A DNA stretch of 64,000 nucleotides, taken from Lachnospiraceae bacterium (GTDB taxonomy: Bacteria; Bacillota; Clostridia; Lachnospirales; Lachnospiraceae). The stretch covers positions 30,874 through 94,873 of the forward strand of contig JAAVZI010000039.1 of assembly GCA_022791575.1 (NCBI GenBank), written 5' to 3'. How positions within the stretch are numbered: position 1 is the first letter of the stretch; the number at the start of each line of letters is the position of its first letter. Below, piece after piece: positions 26,640-36,611 of this stretch. The position numbers and the translations under genes are program-made. Under the pieces are notes generated by a model that searched no databases, was not told the origin of the DNA, and saw only the letters and a program-made list of their open reading frames with translations.

Positions 26640-29600
26640 TTATAACTGCAGCAGTTTCATATCCTCAAGCAACTGCAGCAATTCCTTAAGAATATTTTCT
26701 TTTCCCTTCTCTTTACGGTTATTCTTAACTAACCGATAAATAAAATACGGTGGTGTATCCGCTTTAAATGTCAGTATTCCTTTATATTGCTCCAGAAGCT
26801 CAGGAATCCTGGCAACATCTATTTTGGCCTTTTCATACATGGACAGCCGCACATATTCTGTCCGCGCCTTAATCTCCGTTATATCCAGCTGACTGGCCTT
26901 AGCACGGATCAAAGCAATATCAAATAGATTCTCTACTGCCGGCGGAATATCTGAAAAACGATCTATCAGTTCTTCCTTCATATCCTCGCACTCTTCTTCA
27001 TTTTCAATGGCCGCAATCCGCTTATAGATATCCAGCTTCTGGAATTCATTCGGTATATAGCGTTCTGGAATAAATGCATCCACATCTACCTCAACCACCG
27101 CCTGTACCTTCTCTTCTTCACCAGTGCCCTTCAGCTGCTTCACGGCTTCATTGAGCATCTTACAATAAAGGTCATAACCTACAGCCTCCATATGTCCGCT
27201 CTGCTGCTCGCCCAAAATACTGCCTGCACCACGAATCTCCAAATCCTTCATTGCAATTTTTATACCAGAACCCAGGTCCGTAAATTCGCGGATCGCCTGC
27301 AGCCGTTTTTCTGCCACCTCTTTAAGCATTTTATTTCTCCGATACATTAAAAAGGCATAGGCCGTCCTATTTGACCTTCCTACCCGCCCCCGAAGCTGGT
27401 ACAGCTGGGATAAGCCAAAGTTATCCGCATCATGAATAATAATAGTATTCACATTGGAAATGTCCAGCCCGGTCTCAATAATCGTTGTTGATACCAATAC
27501 ATCAATATCCCCATTGACAAAATCATACATAATCCGCTCCAGTTCCCGCTCCCGCATCTGTCCATGGGCAAATGCCACGTTGGCCTCTGGAACAAGTGAC
27601 TGAACCTTAAGCGCCATTTCATCAATATCTTTCACCCGATTGTATACATAATATACCTGCCCGTTGCGGTTCAGTTCTCGATTCAGTGCTTCTCTTATCA
27701 TTTCCTCACTAAACTCCATCACATAAGTCTGAATCGGCACACGGTCCATTGGCGGCTCTTCCAGCACACTCATATCCCGGATTCCGATCAAACTCATATG
27801 CAAAGTCCTTGGGATCGGCGTTGCCGTTAAAGTCAGGACATCGATATTTTCCTTCATCTTTTTGATTTTCTCCTTGTGGGTAACGCCAAAACGCTGTTCC
27901 TCATCAATAATCAGAAGCCCCAGATCTTTAAATGTTACATCCTTCGACAATACCCTATGTGTACCAATAACGATATCTACCGTACCTTTCTTAAGCCCTT
28001 CAATGGCGGCTTTCTGCTGTCCTGGTGTCCGAAAACGGCAGAGGAGTTCAATCTTTATAGGATAGCCTTTCATCCTTTGAGCAAAATTACTATAATGCTG
28101 CTGAGCCAAAATCGTAGTCGGCACCAGGTAAACCACCTGTTTGCTCTCCTGCACAGCCTTAAAGGCCGCCCGAATGGCTATTTCCGTTTTGCCAAACCCT
28201 ACATCTCCGCAGATTAGACGATCCATCATCTTCCGGCTTTCCATATCCCGCTTGGCAGCTTCTATAGCAAGCAGCTGGTCCTCCGTCTCCTCAAATGGAA
28301 ATAATTCTTCGAATTCTTTCTGCCATACCGTATCTTCACTATATACATAACCACTGTGCTGTTGACGTTTGGCATAGAGTTCCACCAAATCCTTTGCCAC
28401 TTCCTGCACAGCACCTTTGACCCGCTTCTTTGTCTTTTTCCATTCCTTTGACCCCAGTTTATTCAGCCGCGGCTGTTTTGCTGAACCATCTGCATATTTC
28501 TGGATGGCATCCATACGGGTTGCCAGTACATAGAGATTACCGCCATCACCATACTCAATTTTCATGTAATCCTTTTCAATATGCTCCACCGTAATTTTCT
28601 CAATTCCACGGTAAATGCCGATTCCATGATCCTCATGGACTACATAATCTCCAACCTTTAAATCATTAAAATTCGATATCTTCTGACCTTCATACTGCTT
28701 GCGCTTCTTCTTTTTCTTCTTCTCTGCGCCAAAGATATCACCCTCAGATATTACTACATACTTCAACAGCGGATATTCATATCCTCTACGGATTCCGCAC
28801 TTTACAGTCATAATTTCTCCTGGCTGGATATTATGAGCTTCGTCTTCTGTATAAAAACTGCTTAGCTCCCTTTGCATAAATTCTTCGGCAAGCCTCTTTG
28901 CCCTTGTTGCCGATGGGGAAGCAAGCAGTACCCGGTAACCCTTCTTCTTCCATTGTCCCAGATCTTTTACCAGCATTTCAAAATCTCCTCGGTAACTGGG
29001 AACTCCCCGGACGTCCAGCCAATTCGTATCTGCCATATGAAAACCGGCCTGCTGTTTCTCCAGAATCGAATAGGCCACACATTTATAAGTGTTAATTCTG
29101 CCGATAATCTCTCTTGCTTCAAATAACACTTTCGTTTGTCCTGACAGTATATGTCCCTGCTCTAAACGGTGCAGCATACTTTCCCGAAATTCCGTTTCCA
29201 CCACACTGGCTTTTTCTCCCAGCCTTGCCGGATCATCTAAAGTAATTAATGTCTGCTCCTTTGGGAAATAATCAAGGAAGCTGACCGGATGCTCCACAAA
29301 ATAAGGAAGGTACATATCCAATCCATCCATTTGTCCATTTTGTACACGTTCTAACAATTCCTCTACATTGGTTTTCAGGCGAAAGCCTTCTTCCGTCTGC
29401 ATGGCTTTACGGAATTTTTCCACGGCTTTCTTCTCTTCCTTCTCAATCTTCTGCAAGCCCTTTTCCAGAGTTGCCGAATCCACTGCTAACTCCGCTGCCG
29501 GATAAATCGTTATATTTTCTAAATTCTCAATAGAACGCTGGCTTTGCACATCAAAAGAACGTATGGAATCGATTTCATCTCCCCATAGCTCAATTCGAAA

Positions 29601-30170
29601 TGGATTTTCTTCTGTCAAAGGAAATAGATCAATAATACCACCGCGAATAGAAAACTGTCCCTTAACATCCACCTGCCCTGTATGCTCATATCCCATATGC
29701 ACCAGCTGTTTTCGCAGGCTCTCCAGATGAATCGTACTGTCATAATCAATATGCAGTCTCCGTTCCCGAATCTGGATCAGAGGCATTACTTTATCCATCA
29801 ATCCGTCTATCGTTGTGATAACGGTTACATGTCCAGATTTTAACTCTGCAATCTGCTGGATGACTGCCATTCTCTGACGTACCAGCAGATTTCCATGAAT
29901 ATCCGCTGCAAAAAAAATAAAGTCCTTGGCTGGATAGAGATAAACATTTTCTTCTAACTGAACATATTCCTCATAGATTTCCTTGGCTTTCTGTTCCTCA
30001 TAGGTCAAAATCAAATGATATTGGATATCTCTAGCCAAACCGCATGCCATATGCAGTTTTTGTGAATCGGTACAGCCCAGAAACTGCCAGATTCCATTAT
30101 GGTTCTGAAGCCATTCTTTGGCCTGCTCATATTCATTTAGCTCCTGTAAAGGCTGCAAAAATGCATTCAT
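26640..30170 (-). CDS. mfd: Transcription-repair coupling factor Mfd
   Basis: A 1176-aa ATP-dependent translocase that removes stalled RNA polymerase and recruits UvrA. The order is an N-terminal UvrB-like part, an RNA polymerase interacting domain (about 500-560, VGDYVVHEDHGIGIYRGIEK), a RecG-like motor with Walker A GDVGFGKTE and the DEEQRFGV box, TATPIPRTLHMS, LVSTTIIETGLDI and QLRGRVGRSNR, and the C-terminal TRCF domain (about 1010-1110). Length is normal. The start overlaps the pth stop by 4 nt (ATGA), indicating translational coupling. Confidence 0.97.
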   Translation of the reverse strand: MNAFLQPLQELNEYEQAKEWLQNHNGIWQFLGCTDSQKLHMACGLARDIQYHLILTYEEQKAKEIYEEYVQLEENVYLYPAKDFIFFAADIHGNLLVRQRMAVIQQIAELKSGHVTVITTIDGLMDKVMPLIQIRERRLHIDYDSTIHLESLRKQLVHMGYEHTGQVDVKGQFSIRGGIIDLFPLTEENPFRIELWGDEIDSIRSFDVQSQRSIENLENITIYPAAELAVDSATLEKGLQKIEKEEKKAVEKFRKAMQTEEGFRLKTNVEELLERVQNGQMDGLDMYLPYFVEHPVSFLDYFPKEQTLITLDDPARLGEKASVVETEFRESMLHRLEQGHILSGQTKVLFEAREIIGRINTYKCVAYSILEKQQAGFHMADTNWLDVRGVPSYRGDFEMLVKDLGQWKKKGYRVLLASPSATRAKRLAEEFMQRELSSFYTEDEAHNIQPGEIMTVKCGIRRGYEYPLLKYVVISEGDIFGAEKKKKKKRKQYEGQKISNFNDLKVGDYVVHEDHGIGIYRGIEKITVEHIEKDYMKIEYGDGGNLYVLATRMDAIQKYADGSAKQPRLNKLGSKEWKKTKKRVKGAVQEVAKDLVELYAKRQQHSGYVYSEDTVWQKEFEELFPFEETEDQLLAIEAAKRDMESRKMMDRLICGDVGFGKTEIAIRAAFKAVQESKQVVYLVPTTILAQQHYSNFAQRMKGYPIKIELLCRFRTPGQQKAAIEGLKKGTVDIVIGTHRVLSKDVTFKDLGLLIIDEEQRFGVTHKEKIKKMKENIDVLTLTATPIPRTLHMSLIGIRDMSVLEEPPMDRVPIQTYVMEFSEEMIREALNRELNRNGQVYYVYNRVKDIDEMALKVQSLVPEANVAFAHGQMRERELERIMYDFVNGDIDVLVSTTIIETGLDISNVNTIIIHDADNFGLSQLYQLRGRVGRSNRTAYAFLMYRRNKMLKEVAEKRLQAIREFTDLGSGIKIAMKDLEIRGAGSILGEQQSGHMEAVGYDLYCKMLNEAVKQLKGTGEEEKVQAVVEVDVDAFIPERYIPNEFQKLDIYKRIAAIENEEECEDMKEELIDRFSDIPPAVENLFDIALIRAKASQLDITEIKARTEYVRLSMYEKAKIDVARIPELLEQYKGILTFKADTPPYFIYRLVKNNRKEKGKENILKELLQLLEDMKLLQL

Positions 30171-30769
30171 GCTTCTTCCTTTCTCTGCTGGGAGATTTCT
30201 TTGTTTTTCTGATTATAGATATTCATGGCAGAATCCATCTCACCTTCCACAATCATTCCTGCTGCCCGAATGGCATGTTCGATGGCCTCATCCATCAAAA
30301 CCCTCTCAGACTTTGTAAAATGCCCCAGCACATAATCCACCAAGTCCATTTTCTTGGGTTTTTCTCCTACTCCTATTTTTATTCGCGCAAAATTCTGGGT
30401 ATTCAGATTCGCTATAATATTTTTAATCCCATTATGTCCTCCTGCACTGCCTTTTTTCCGAATTCGAAGCTGGCCAACATCCAGACTGATATCATCAAAC
30501 AGAACCAATAGTTCCGATTCTGGATCGATTTTATAATAATCCACAACTGACCGCAGACTCTCTCCGCTCAAATTCATATAAGTCTGAGGTTTTACCAATA
30601 CAACTTTATTTCCATTAATCATACCCTTACCGCAATAGGCACGATGCTTTCTGATGGATATATCTATATTATATTTTTCTGCCAAGGCGTCAATCGCATC
30701 AAACCCTATGTTATGCCTAGTATTTTCATATTGTTTGTCAGGATTTCCCAGACCTGCAATTACATACAT
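30167..30769 (-). CDS. pth: Peptidyl-tRNA hydrolase
   Basis: A 200-aa enzyme that releases tRNA from dropped-off peptidyl-tRNA. MYVIAGLGNPDKQYENTRHN is the family start with the catalytic His, followed by KPQTYMNLSGES, LLVLFDDISLDVG and GSAGGHNGIKNII. ATG 30769 is chosen: AAGGAG is 6 nt upstream and the frame upstream of it encodes no family sequence. It overlaps mfd by 4 nt, giving the common pth-mfd operon. A near-palindrome around 30794-30812 lies in its leader. Confidence 0.96.
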   Translation of the reverse strand: MYVIAGLGNPDKQYENTRHNIGFDAIDALAEKYNIDISIRKHRAYCGKGMINGNKVVLVKPQTYMNLSGESLRSVVDYYKIDPESELLVLFDDISLDVGQLRIRKKGSAGGHNGIKNIIANLNTQNFARIKIGVGEKPKKMDLVDYVLGHFTKSERVLMDEAIEHAIRAAGMIVEGEMDSAMNIYNQKNKEISQQRKEEA

Positions 30770-30926
30770 GACTTTCTCCTTCTCTTTCCGAAATATGTTT
30801 AGAAACATACGTATTTTCTCCATTCTCAGATAACTAATCGCCTTTCCTTCTTTCAGCCAAAACCGCAATTTCTTCCCAATCAATAGTAACACAGCCTGCC
30901 GCGATTTACAAGGCATTTATTCCATA

Positions 30927-32243
30927 TCAATACTGCAGTACTAGGACAAATGCCATTCCCTCATTTTCTCTCTCTGCAAAGATAGAACCTCCCATCTTCT
31001 GCATAATCTCACGGCAAATATACAGACCCAGACCATTTCCTGGCTGTCCTTTACTGTTAGAGGCTCGAAAAAAGCTTTCAAATATATGGTTAAAATCATT
31101 TTCTGCAACGGGTGTTCCAGTGTTGAAGATACGAATCAGCTGACAATCGTCTTCTTCATAAAAAGTGACAGCAATTGTTCTCCCGTCTCCATATTTAAAA
31201 GCATTCTCGAAAATATTCTCAAAAACCTCCAAAGTTCTGTTTCTATCACCTTTTAACAAACGGTTTACATATCTCCCGATCTCCAATTCCATTTTTCGGA
31301 TCGCGCATTTCTCTCCATAGGCTTCTCTTACTTGTTCCATTAGCTCTTTTAGATAGAATTCTCCCTGTATTACCTGGATGTCCAGAATATCCTCTCGTGA
31401 ATTCTTCATAATTTCTTCTACATATCCTTCGATTTCTGCTGCCTTTCTGGTAATCTGCAAGAGTGCAGACTGCCGTTTCTCTTCCTTCTCATACAGATTC
31501 TCCTGCAGTGCTTTTGCATAGAGTTTGATGCTGTTCAAAGGTGTTTTTATATCATGGGATAAGGACAGAAGCAGCAGCTTTTTTTCCTTTTCCAGCTCCA
31601 GTGTCCTCTTGCGGCTGGTCTCCAATGAATCCTTTAACTGACCGATCCCCCAAAGGAACTTACCAAAATATTTGTTTTTTTCTTCTTTCACGATTCCTTT
31701 TAAATGTCCCTGCGCCAGCTCATACGGCAGACTGGTTAACTGACGGAAGGGGCGCAGCAGCTTATATTTCATATAAAACAACAAACTAAGCAGAAAAATT
31801 TCTACAAACCCAAGCCCGATCTCGATTATAATCAAAACCGTTCTAAGCGGATACGCTGCTTCTATATAATCAAAGCGAAGCATTCCCTGTAATTGTCCAT
31901 CTCGAAATACCGGCCGAATATCCGACTTCCAGTGGTTGTCCTCCTTATAAAAGCTTTCTGCCTGTTGTTCCTGTTCCATTTGTGCCCCAGGTAGATATTC
32001 CACCGCCTTTATCCACTGACAGGAAGCCAGTAGGGAATCCGCTGACTGCTTTTGATCTGCCTGCATGCGAAATCGCCTATCAGGATCTAGTTCTCCTGAT
32101 AAGCGACTATATACACGATTGATTTCTACTTTATAATATGTGTCTGCCTGCGTTTCTATTGTCTGTATCCAAAATACCAGTGAGCCAGCTAGAACTCCAT
32201 ACACAATGACAGACAACGCAATTAGCTGATTATATCTCTTCAT
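30927..32243 (-). CDS. Sensor histidine kinase
   Basis: A 438-aa membrane kinase. TM1 (about 7-27), an extracellular sensor of roughly 105 residues, TM2 (about 135-157), a HAMP-like linker, the H-box SLSHDIKTPLNSIKLYAKAL, N-box EVFENIFENAFKYGD and G-box GNGLGLYICREIMQKMGG are visible. ATG 32243 overlaps the response regulator gene by 14 nt, so the pair is translationally coupled. Unlike the short-loop BceS kinases it has a substantial outer domain. It probably phosphorylates the neighbouring regulator in response to an envelope signal handled by the adjacent ABC permease. Confidence 0.92.
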   Translation of the reverse strand: MKRYNQLIALSVIVYGVLAGSLVFWIQTIETQADTYYKVEINRVYSRLSGELDPDRRFRMQADQKQSADSLLASCQWIKAVEYLPGAQMEQEQQAESFYKEDNHWKSDIRPVFRDGQLQGMLRFDYIEAAYPLRTVLIIIEIGLGFVEIFLLSLLFYMKYKLLRPFRQLTSLPYELAQGHLKGIVKEEKNKYFGKFLWGIGQLKDSLETSRKRTLELEKEKKLLLLSLSHDIKTPLNSIKLYAKALQENLYEKEEKRQSALLQITRKAAEIEGYVEEIMKNSREDILDIQVIQGEFYLKELMEQVREAYGEKCAIRKMELEIGRYVNRLLKGDRNRTLEVFENIFENAFKYGDGRTIAVTFYEEDDCQLIRIFNTGTPVAENDFNHIFESFFRASNSKGQPGNGLGLYICREIMQKMGGSIFAERENEGMAFVLVLQY

Positions 32244-32913
32244 AGCGATAGCCAATCCCCCAAACCGTTCGAATTCTTTCTGGCTCTCTGGGGTTTTTTT
32301 CAATCTTTTTTCTAAGCATTTTAATATGGACTGTTAAGGTCTGATTTTCACTGAAGCAGTCCAGACCCCAGATTTCTCCAAAAATGTAATCCTTATGGAG
32401 AGTCTTGCCAGGATTTTTGACAAACAAAAGCAGCAATTCATATTCCTTTACATTCAGCTCTAGTTCCCTTCCCTCCAGAAATACTTTCCTAGCCTCTGTA
32501 TCCACTTCGATCCCACCAGACTTCAAAATCCTGGCGTCCTGTAAAGTACCATATGTTCTCTGTAGCAGCGCTTTAATTTTAGCTGACAGAAGCTCAATAT
32601 CGACCGGCTTTTCCATATAGTCGTCTGCTCCCAGTTCGTAACCGTTCAACTTATCCTCCCGGCCAGTCCGGGCACTGATGACAAGAATAGGCAGATTCCA
32701 GCTCTCCCTAATTATCCGGCAAATGGCAAATCCATCCATTCCCGGTAGACAGATATCCAGAATTAATAATTTATATTTCTGTTCCTCTCTTATCAGCTGA
32801 ACTGCCTCCTCTCCGCAGAACACACGTTCTACCGAAAATCCATCTCTTTTTAGAAATACTTGTATCAGCTCTGCCAGTTCTTCATTATCTTCTACTAACA
32901 AAATATCTGCCAT
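32230..32913 (-). CDS. OmpR-family response regulator
   Basis: A 227-aa two-domain regulator. The receiver has LLVEDNEELAEL, the phospho-acceptor in LLILDICLPGMDG, LVISARTG and the conserved Lys in MEKPVD. The C-terminal winged helix (about 128-226) contains NVKEYELLLLFVKNPGK and VHIKMLRKKIE. It starts 3 nt after the ATPase gene and overlaps the kinase gene. Likely target: the operon promoter at 36423-36451. Confidence 0.94.
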   Translation of the reverse strand: MADILLVEDNEELAELIQVFLKRDGFSVERVFCGEEAVQLIREEQKYKLLILDICLPGMDGFAICRIIRESWNLPILVISARTGREDKLNGYELGADDYMEKPVDIELLSAKIKALLQRTYGTLQDARILKSGGIEVDTEARKVFLEGRELELNVKEYELLLLFVKNPGKTLHKDYIFGEIWGLDCFSENQTLTVHIKMLRKKIEKNPREPERIRTVWGIGYRYEEI

Positions 32914-32916
32914 ACT

Positions 32917-33687
32917 TTACCATCCTAATTGAATCAACCAGTCATTGATCTGCCGTTCCCTTGTTCTTTTATCGGTGGTTTCTCCCCATTTCCCCAGTGT
33001 AATCTCATCTTTGATATCTCCATCTTCTATATACAGCACTCTTTGGCATCTGGATGCAACCTTCATATCATGTGTAACCAGCATGATACTAGTTCCTTCT
33101 TCATTGATACGGTTCAGCTCTTCCATAACTTCTATAGAATTCTGCTTATTCAAAGCACCTGTTGGCTCATCCGCAAATATTATTTTGGGATGATTGATCA
33201 TACTGCGGCAGATACAGGCTCTCTGAAGCTGGCCGCCGGAAACCTCATTCACATCATTATCTGCCGTCTCACTGATTCCCAGCTTCTGCATAAGCACCTT
33301 CGCTCTATCATTGATTTTCTTCCGCTCTGTTCTTGACTTACCTGACTGAGATTGATACGCTGGTAAGATAATATTATCATAAATCGAAAGATTTTTCAGC
33401 ATATACATCTGCTGAAATACAAATCCCATCTCATTCAGGCGAAGATCACTGATGGCATTGGAATCCAGCTCGGATAATTCTCTGCCAAAGAAATCCACCG
33501 TTCCGGCTGTTACAGTATCCATACCGCTGACCGTATAGAGCAGCGTTGTCTTGCCTGAACCAGAAGGTCCCATGATTCCTACCATTTCTCCCTCTTCTAT
33601 AACCAAATTTACATTTCTTAGAACATTGTTTTGTCTCTTATTTACAATATAAGTTTTACATAAGTTCTGCACTTGTAATCGTTTCAT
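32917..33687 (-). CDS. MacB/LolD-type ABC transporter ATP-binding protein
   Basis: A 256-aa ATPase with Walker A GPSGSGKTTLL, the signature VSGGQLQRACICRSM, Walker B IIFADEPTGALN and MLVTHDMKVA. The Q-loop region FVFQQMYMLKNLS is typical of the MacB/BceA/LolD class that powers FtsX-type permeases. The SD is GAGAGGAG. It is encoded between its permease and the two-component regulator. Confidence 0.94.
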   Translation of the reverse strand: MKRLQVQNLCKTYIVNKRQNNVLRNVNLVIEEGEMVGIMGPSGSGKTTLLYTVSGMDTVTAGTVDFFGRELSELDSNAISDLRLNEMGFVFQQMYMLKNLSIYDNIILPAYQSQSGKSRTERKKINDRAKVLMQKLGISETADNDVNEVSGGQLQRACICRSMINHPKIIFADEPTGALNKQNSIEVMEELNRINEEGTSIMLVTHDMKVASRCQRVLYIEDGDIKDEITLGKWGETTDKRTRERQINDWLIQLGW

Positions 33688-33700
33688 TCGCTGCTCCTCT

Positions 33701-36127
33701 CTATTCCATGTTATTCATTTCCTGAATATTAATTTTCTTTACCGAACGGCTGGCTATAACGGTTGCTATGATAATACCTGCCAGCAGAATTCCCGGATAA
33801 ACTCCATAGACCTGCCAAGCGTCTACCTGTATCTTTACCTCGGCTCCCATAATGCCAAAAATAGGTTTTAAAACCCATTGGTTGCTTAACAGAGAAACCG
33901 GCACCGCAATCAACATAGATATTATTGCCACATAGACCATCCGCATGACCTGCCACAATCGGATACTGCGATTTCGAAATCCTACGCTTTTCATCATAGC
34001 GATTTCTCCCTTTTCTCTGACAATAAACAGCTTCTCCATAAGAAGCGTAATCAGCATAATCAAACCGCTCAGCATGCCTGTCATCGGCAAAAGCATATCA
34101 TCTAAAGACTGCTGAATACTTCCCACATTTTGATCAACTACCTCCTGCGCATCCGACCACTGATATTCTGGAAACCGTTTCTTTAATTCTTGAACCAGCT
34201 GTTCCTGAGATTTCCCTGTTTCCATATCTACCATGATATTCCAGCAGTCAAACATTCGTTCTTTATCGCAATTAAGTTTACTGTTCATTCGCGCGCTCTG
34301 TCCAAGCTGCATATAATCGGAGTAAATTCCAGTAATTAGTAAAGTTTTATTTTCCCCTCCGATAGATGCCTCAACGGAATCGCCGATTTTCCAGCCATAC
34401 TGTTCCATAATCTGACGCGAAAATGCAATCTCATTATCCAAAATGGGTTCTTCTCCCTCCTGATAAGTTAGAAAATGCGTATTTACTCCGACTGGCTGTA
34501 TCGTCATAATATTAATTCTGCTATCCCCTTCTGCCCCCTCCTTTGAATCCGGTATGCGGAAAGATAAAAAGAAAATAGCCATCCCCGTCAATCTGGCCGC
34601 ATACCCTTCCTTCTCCAGCTCCTGTTCTACCCTCTTCATACCTGTTTTTAATTCTGCTGTGTTTTTATATAACTCTCCTGACCGTTCAATCTCCTTGAGA
34701 TATACTGCACTATCCGGATTCAGCCCGAACTTTTCAACCATTTCCCGGCTCCTCATTGTATTAAGCGTATTAAGAGGAACCGTAATCAAAATAAAGCTCA
34801 GACAAAAAGTCAGAATTAAAATCAGATAACGCCTTAAATGGCTCATCATATCATTCAATCCCAAGAAGAAAGGAACCGGCAGTCTGCCCCACTTAGACAG
34901 CCGGATACCAGCCTTCCGGCTATAACGCTCTCCAATCTGTCCTCCCCGTATCGCTGCAATCGCTGATATCTTGTTCATTTTATGAGTACACCGGTAACAA
35001 AACAGCAGTACCAGCAGTATGATAGCCAAAGTACAAAGTACGTTCAGCCATAGATTGGCACCTTCATCTTCCATAATCATATTGGCAGCTACGCTGTCCA
35101 CCATAAATCCACTGACTGGAATACTGATAACCAGCCCAAGCAGCGCACCTAAAACAACCAGGAAAAGATATTTCACCAAGTAAATCTTCTTAATATCAAA
35201 CTGCCTGAAACCAATCGCTTTCATAATACCGATTTCCCGATAATCTTCCTCTATTGTAAATACTAAAGTAAACCTTAAAACCAGCATGGCAATCAGAATC
35301 AAGCAGATTCCAATTAAAATCAGCAATGCAGCCATAATCATATCGAATGAATATACCAGCCGGTATGTACTTCTTGTAAGGGCATTAGTCAACGTGGAGT
35401 ATCCCTGATTCGATAATTCTTTGGTAAAAGACTGTACCTCTTTTGCCGAGGCTTCGTGCCCCTTTTCTCCCGATAAATCTACATAAAACAAATTAAATAA
35501 CTCAGCTTTCCCTTCTTGCAGAAACTGCTTAAAATCAGAATCATTAACAATAAAACGAGTCATTCCAGACATTTCATTTCCAAAAGCAGCATCTTTTATC
35601 GTAAGTTTAATGGTAAATTTTTTCTGTATGGAACCTTCCTTCAGGATGATTGAATCACCCAACTTGAGTTTATTCTGCTCCAGAATATTTCTGCTTACAG
35701 CGATCTCCCCCGGCTGCAATGAAAAGAATTCCCCATTTTCATCGTAAACCCGCGCATACTCATGACCTAAGCTGCCCAGATATACTGTCAGACTTTCTGA
35801 ATCAAATGCTTGTTCCTTTCCGTTTTTCTTAATCGTGATATTTATATCCTTCATCATCACAAAGGATTCCTTGTCAACGTTCTGCACTCCAGCTGCCTGA
35901 TTCTCAATCCAATCCTCAATCTGATTGATCTCCTCCTTTCCTGTTACCACAACAGATATATCTGGTATATTGGCATAGTCCATATAATAATTAACTGCCG
36001 AACCAACAACCATAATATTATTGACACTGCTAGATAGAAATACAGAGGCAATCGTAATAAATAAAAATAAAATTACATTAATACTTTTTCGTTTTCGAAT
36101 ATCCTTCGCTAATATTCTCCAAAACAT
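33701..36127 (-). CDS. FtsX-family ABC permease, two FtsX domains
   Basis: An 808-aa inner-membrane protein. One TM (about 15-38) and a large outer domain (about 40-255) are followed by three TMs (to about 375). A second half repeats this layout: a TM near 430-455, an outer domain (about 455-680) and three TMs to 800. Each half has an FtsX core (EEDYREIGIMKAIGFRQFD; REKGEIAMMKSVGFRNRS). This doubled plan differs from the single-loop BceB permeases and is closer to duplicated LolC/MacB-like mechanotransmission permeases. It may extrude or sense a peptide or lipid-like compound; substrate unknown. SD AAGGAG, 6 nt upstream. Confidence 0.9.
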   Translation of the reverse strand: MFWRILAKDIRKRKSINVILFLFITIASVFLSSSVNNIMVVGSAVNYYMDYANIPDISVVVTGKEEINQIEDWIENQAAGVQNVDKESFVMMKDINITIKKNGKEQAFDSESLTVYLGSLGHEYARVYDENGEFFSLQPGEIAVSRNILEQNKLKLGDSIILKEGSIQKKFTIKLTIKDAAFGNEMSGMTRFIVNDSDFKQFLQEGKAELFNLFYVDLSGEKGHEASAKEVQSFTKELSNQGYSTLTNALTRSTYRLVYSFDMIMAALLILIGICLILIAMLVLRFTLVFTIEEDYREIGIMKAIGFRQFDIKKIYLVKYLFLVVLGALLGLVISIPVSGFMVDSVAANMIMEDEGANLWLNVLCTLAIILLVLLFCYRCTHKMNKISAIAAIRGGQIGERYSRKAGIRLSKWGRLPVPFFLGLNDMMSHLRRYLILILTFCLSFILITVPLNTLNTMRSREMVEKFGLNPDSAVYLKEIERSGELYKNTAELKTGMKRVEQELEKEGYAARLTGMAIFFLSFRIPDSKEGAEGDSRINIMTIQPVGVNTHFLTYQEGEEPILDNEIAFSRQIMEQYGWKIGDSVEASIGGENKTLLITGIYSDYMQLGQSARMNSKLNCDKERMFDCWNIMVDMETGKSQEQLVQELKKRFPEYQWSDAQEVVDQNVGSIQQSLDDMLLPMTGMLSGLIMLITLLMEKLFIVREKGEIAMMKSVGFRNRSIRLWQVMRMVYVAIISMLIAVPVSLLSNQWVLKPIFGIMGAEVKIQVDAWQVYGVYPGILLAGIIIATVIASRSVKKINIQEMNNME

Positions 36128-36158
36128 ATCATTCTCCTTTCTTTAATTGATAATATTT

Positions 36159-36352
36159 TAGGTAATTGCAAAAGTCTGTATCAAAGTGACGATTTTAGAC
36201 AAATCCTACAAAAACACCGCTCAAAAACGTTGATTAGACAAGAGGAGGGACCCACGAAGTGGGAGGAGTCCTGGTGTCAGTACTTAATTCGCTCTGTTTT
36301 TGTAGGAGTTGTCTAAAATCTGGTTACGAATACTGAGTTTCGCAAATGCCTA
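36159..36352. repeat. Palindromic element C in the leader of the ABC/two-component operon
   Basis: A 194-bp non-coding element. Ends TAGGTAATTGC (36159-36169) and GCAAATGCCTA (36342-36352) are imperfect inverted repeats matching the A/B ends. Inner arms 36191-36216 and 36295-36320 (26 nt) pair with one mismatch. A small hairpin CCCAC/GTGGG (near 36250-36263) lies in the centre. The 14-mer taattgataatatt flanks or overlaps both ends (36144-36157 and 36351-36364). Past the right copy the sequence resembles the left end again, suggesting a partial tandem duplication or target duplication. Confidence 0.8.
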
Positions 36353-36422
36353 ATTGATAATATTAGATGATTGTGAAAGTCTATGTTTATGTGACGCTTG
36401 TTTGACAGATAAAGTATAACTG

Positions 36423-36451
36423 ATTATATATGAAAAAATCCTTAAATCCAA
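36423..36451 (-). promoter_or_regulatory. Predicted promoter of the permease-ATPase-RR-HK operon
   Basis: On the minus strand, TTGGAT (36446-36451), 17 nt, then TATAAT (36423-36428). Transcription would start near 36415 and give a leader of about 290 nt that contains all of element C before the permease start at 36127. Confidence 0.6.
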
Positions 36452-36489
36452 ACTAAGTTTTGAAAAATATCAGGTTTTTCTATAATTAA

Positions 36490-36576
36490 GAAAAAAACAA
36501 AAAAACGCCGCTTTTAGAAAATTTATATAATACCGTAATCCATATCTATATATTATATATATTTGCTTAAAGCGGC
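36490..36576 (-). terminator. Probable terminator after the zinc-ribbon gene
   Basis: On the minus strand GCCGCTTTAAG (36566-36576) can pair with CTAAAAGCGGC (36507-36517) over an AT-rich 48-nt loop, then GTTTTTTTGTTTTTTTC follows. The stem-plus-T-tract layout fits termination, though the loop is long. The 484-base gap 36128-36611 therefore holds element C, a promoter and this terminator. Confidence 0.65.
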
Positions 36577-36611
36577 TGCCTGTATATTTTTTAATTATTA
36601 TCTTTTATCAC

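Noticed and set aside
30770..30916. 49-residue upstream extension of pth
   Set aside because: The sequence is unlike any Pth N-terminus, and ATG 30769 has an ideal AAGGAG.
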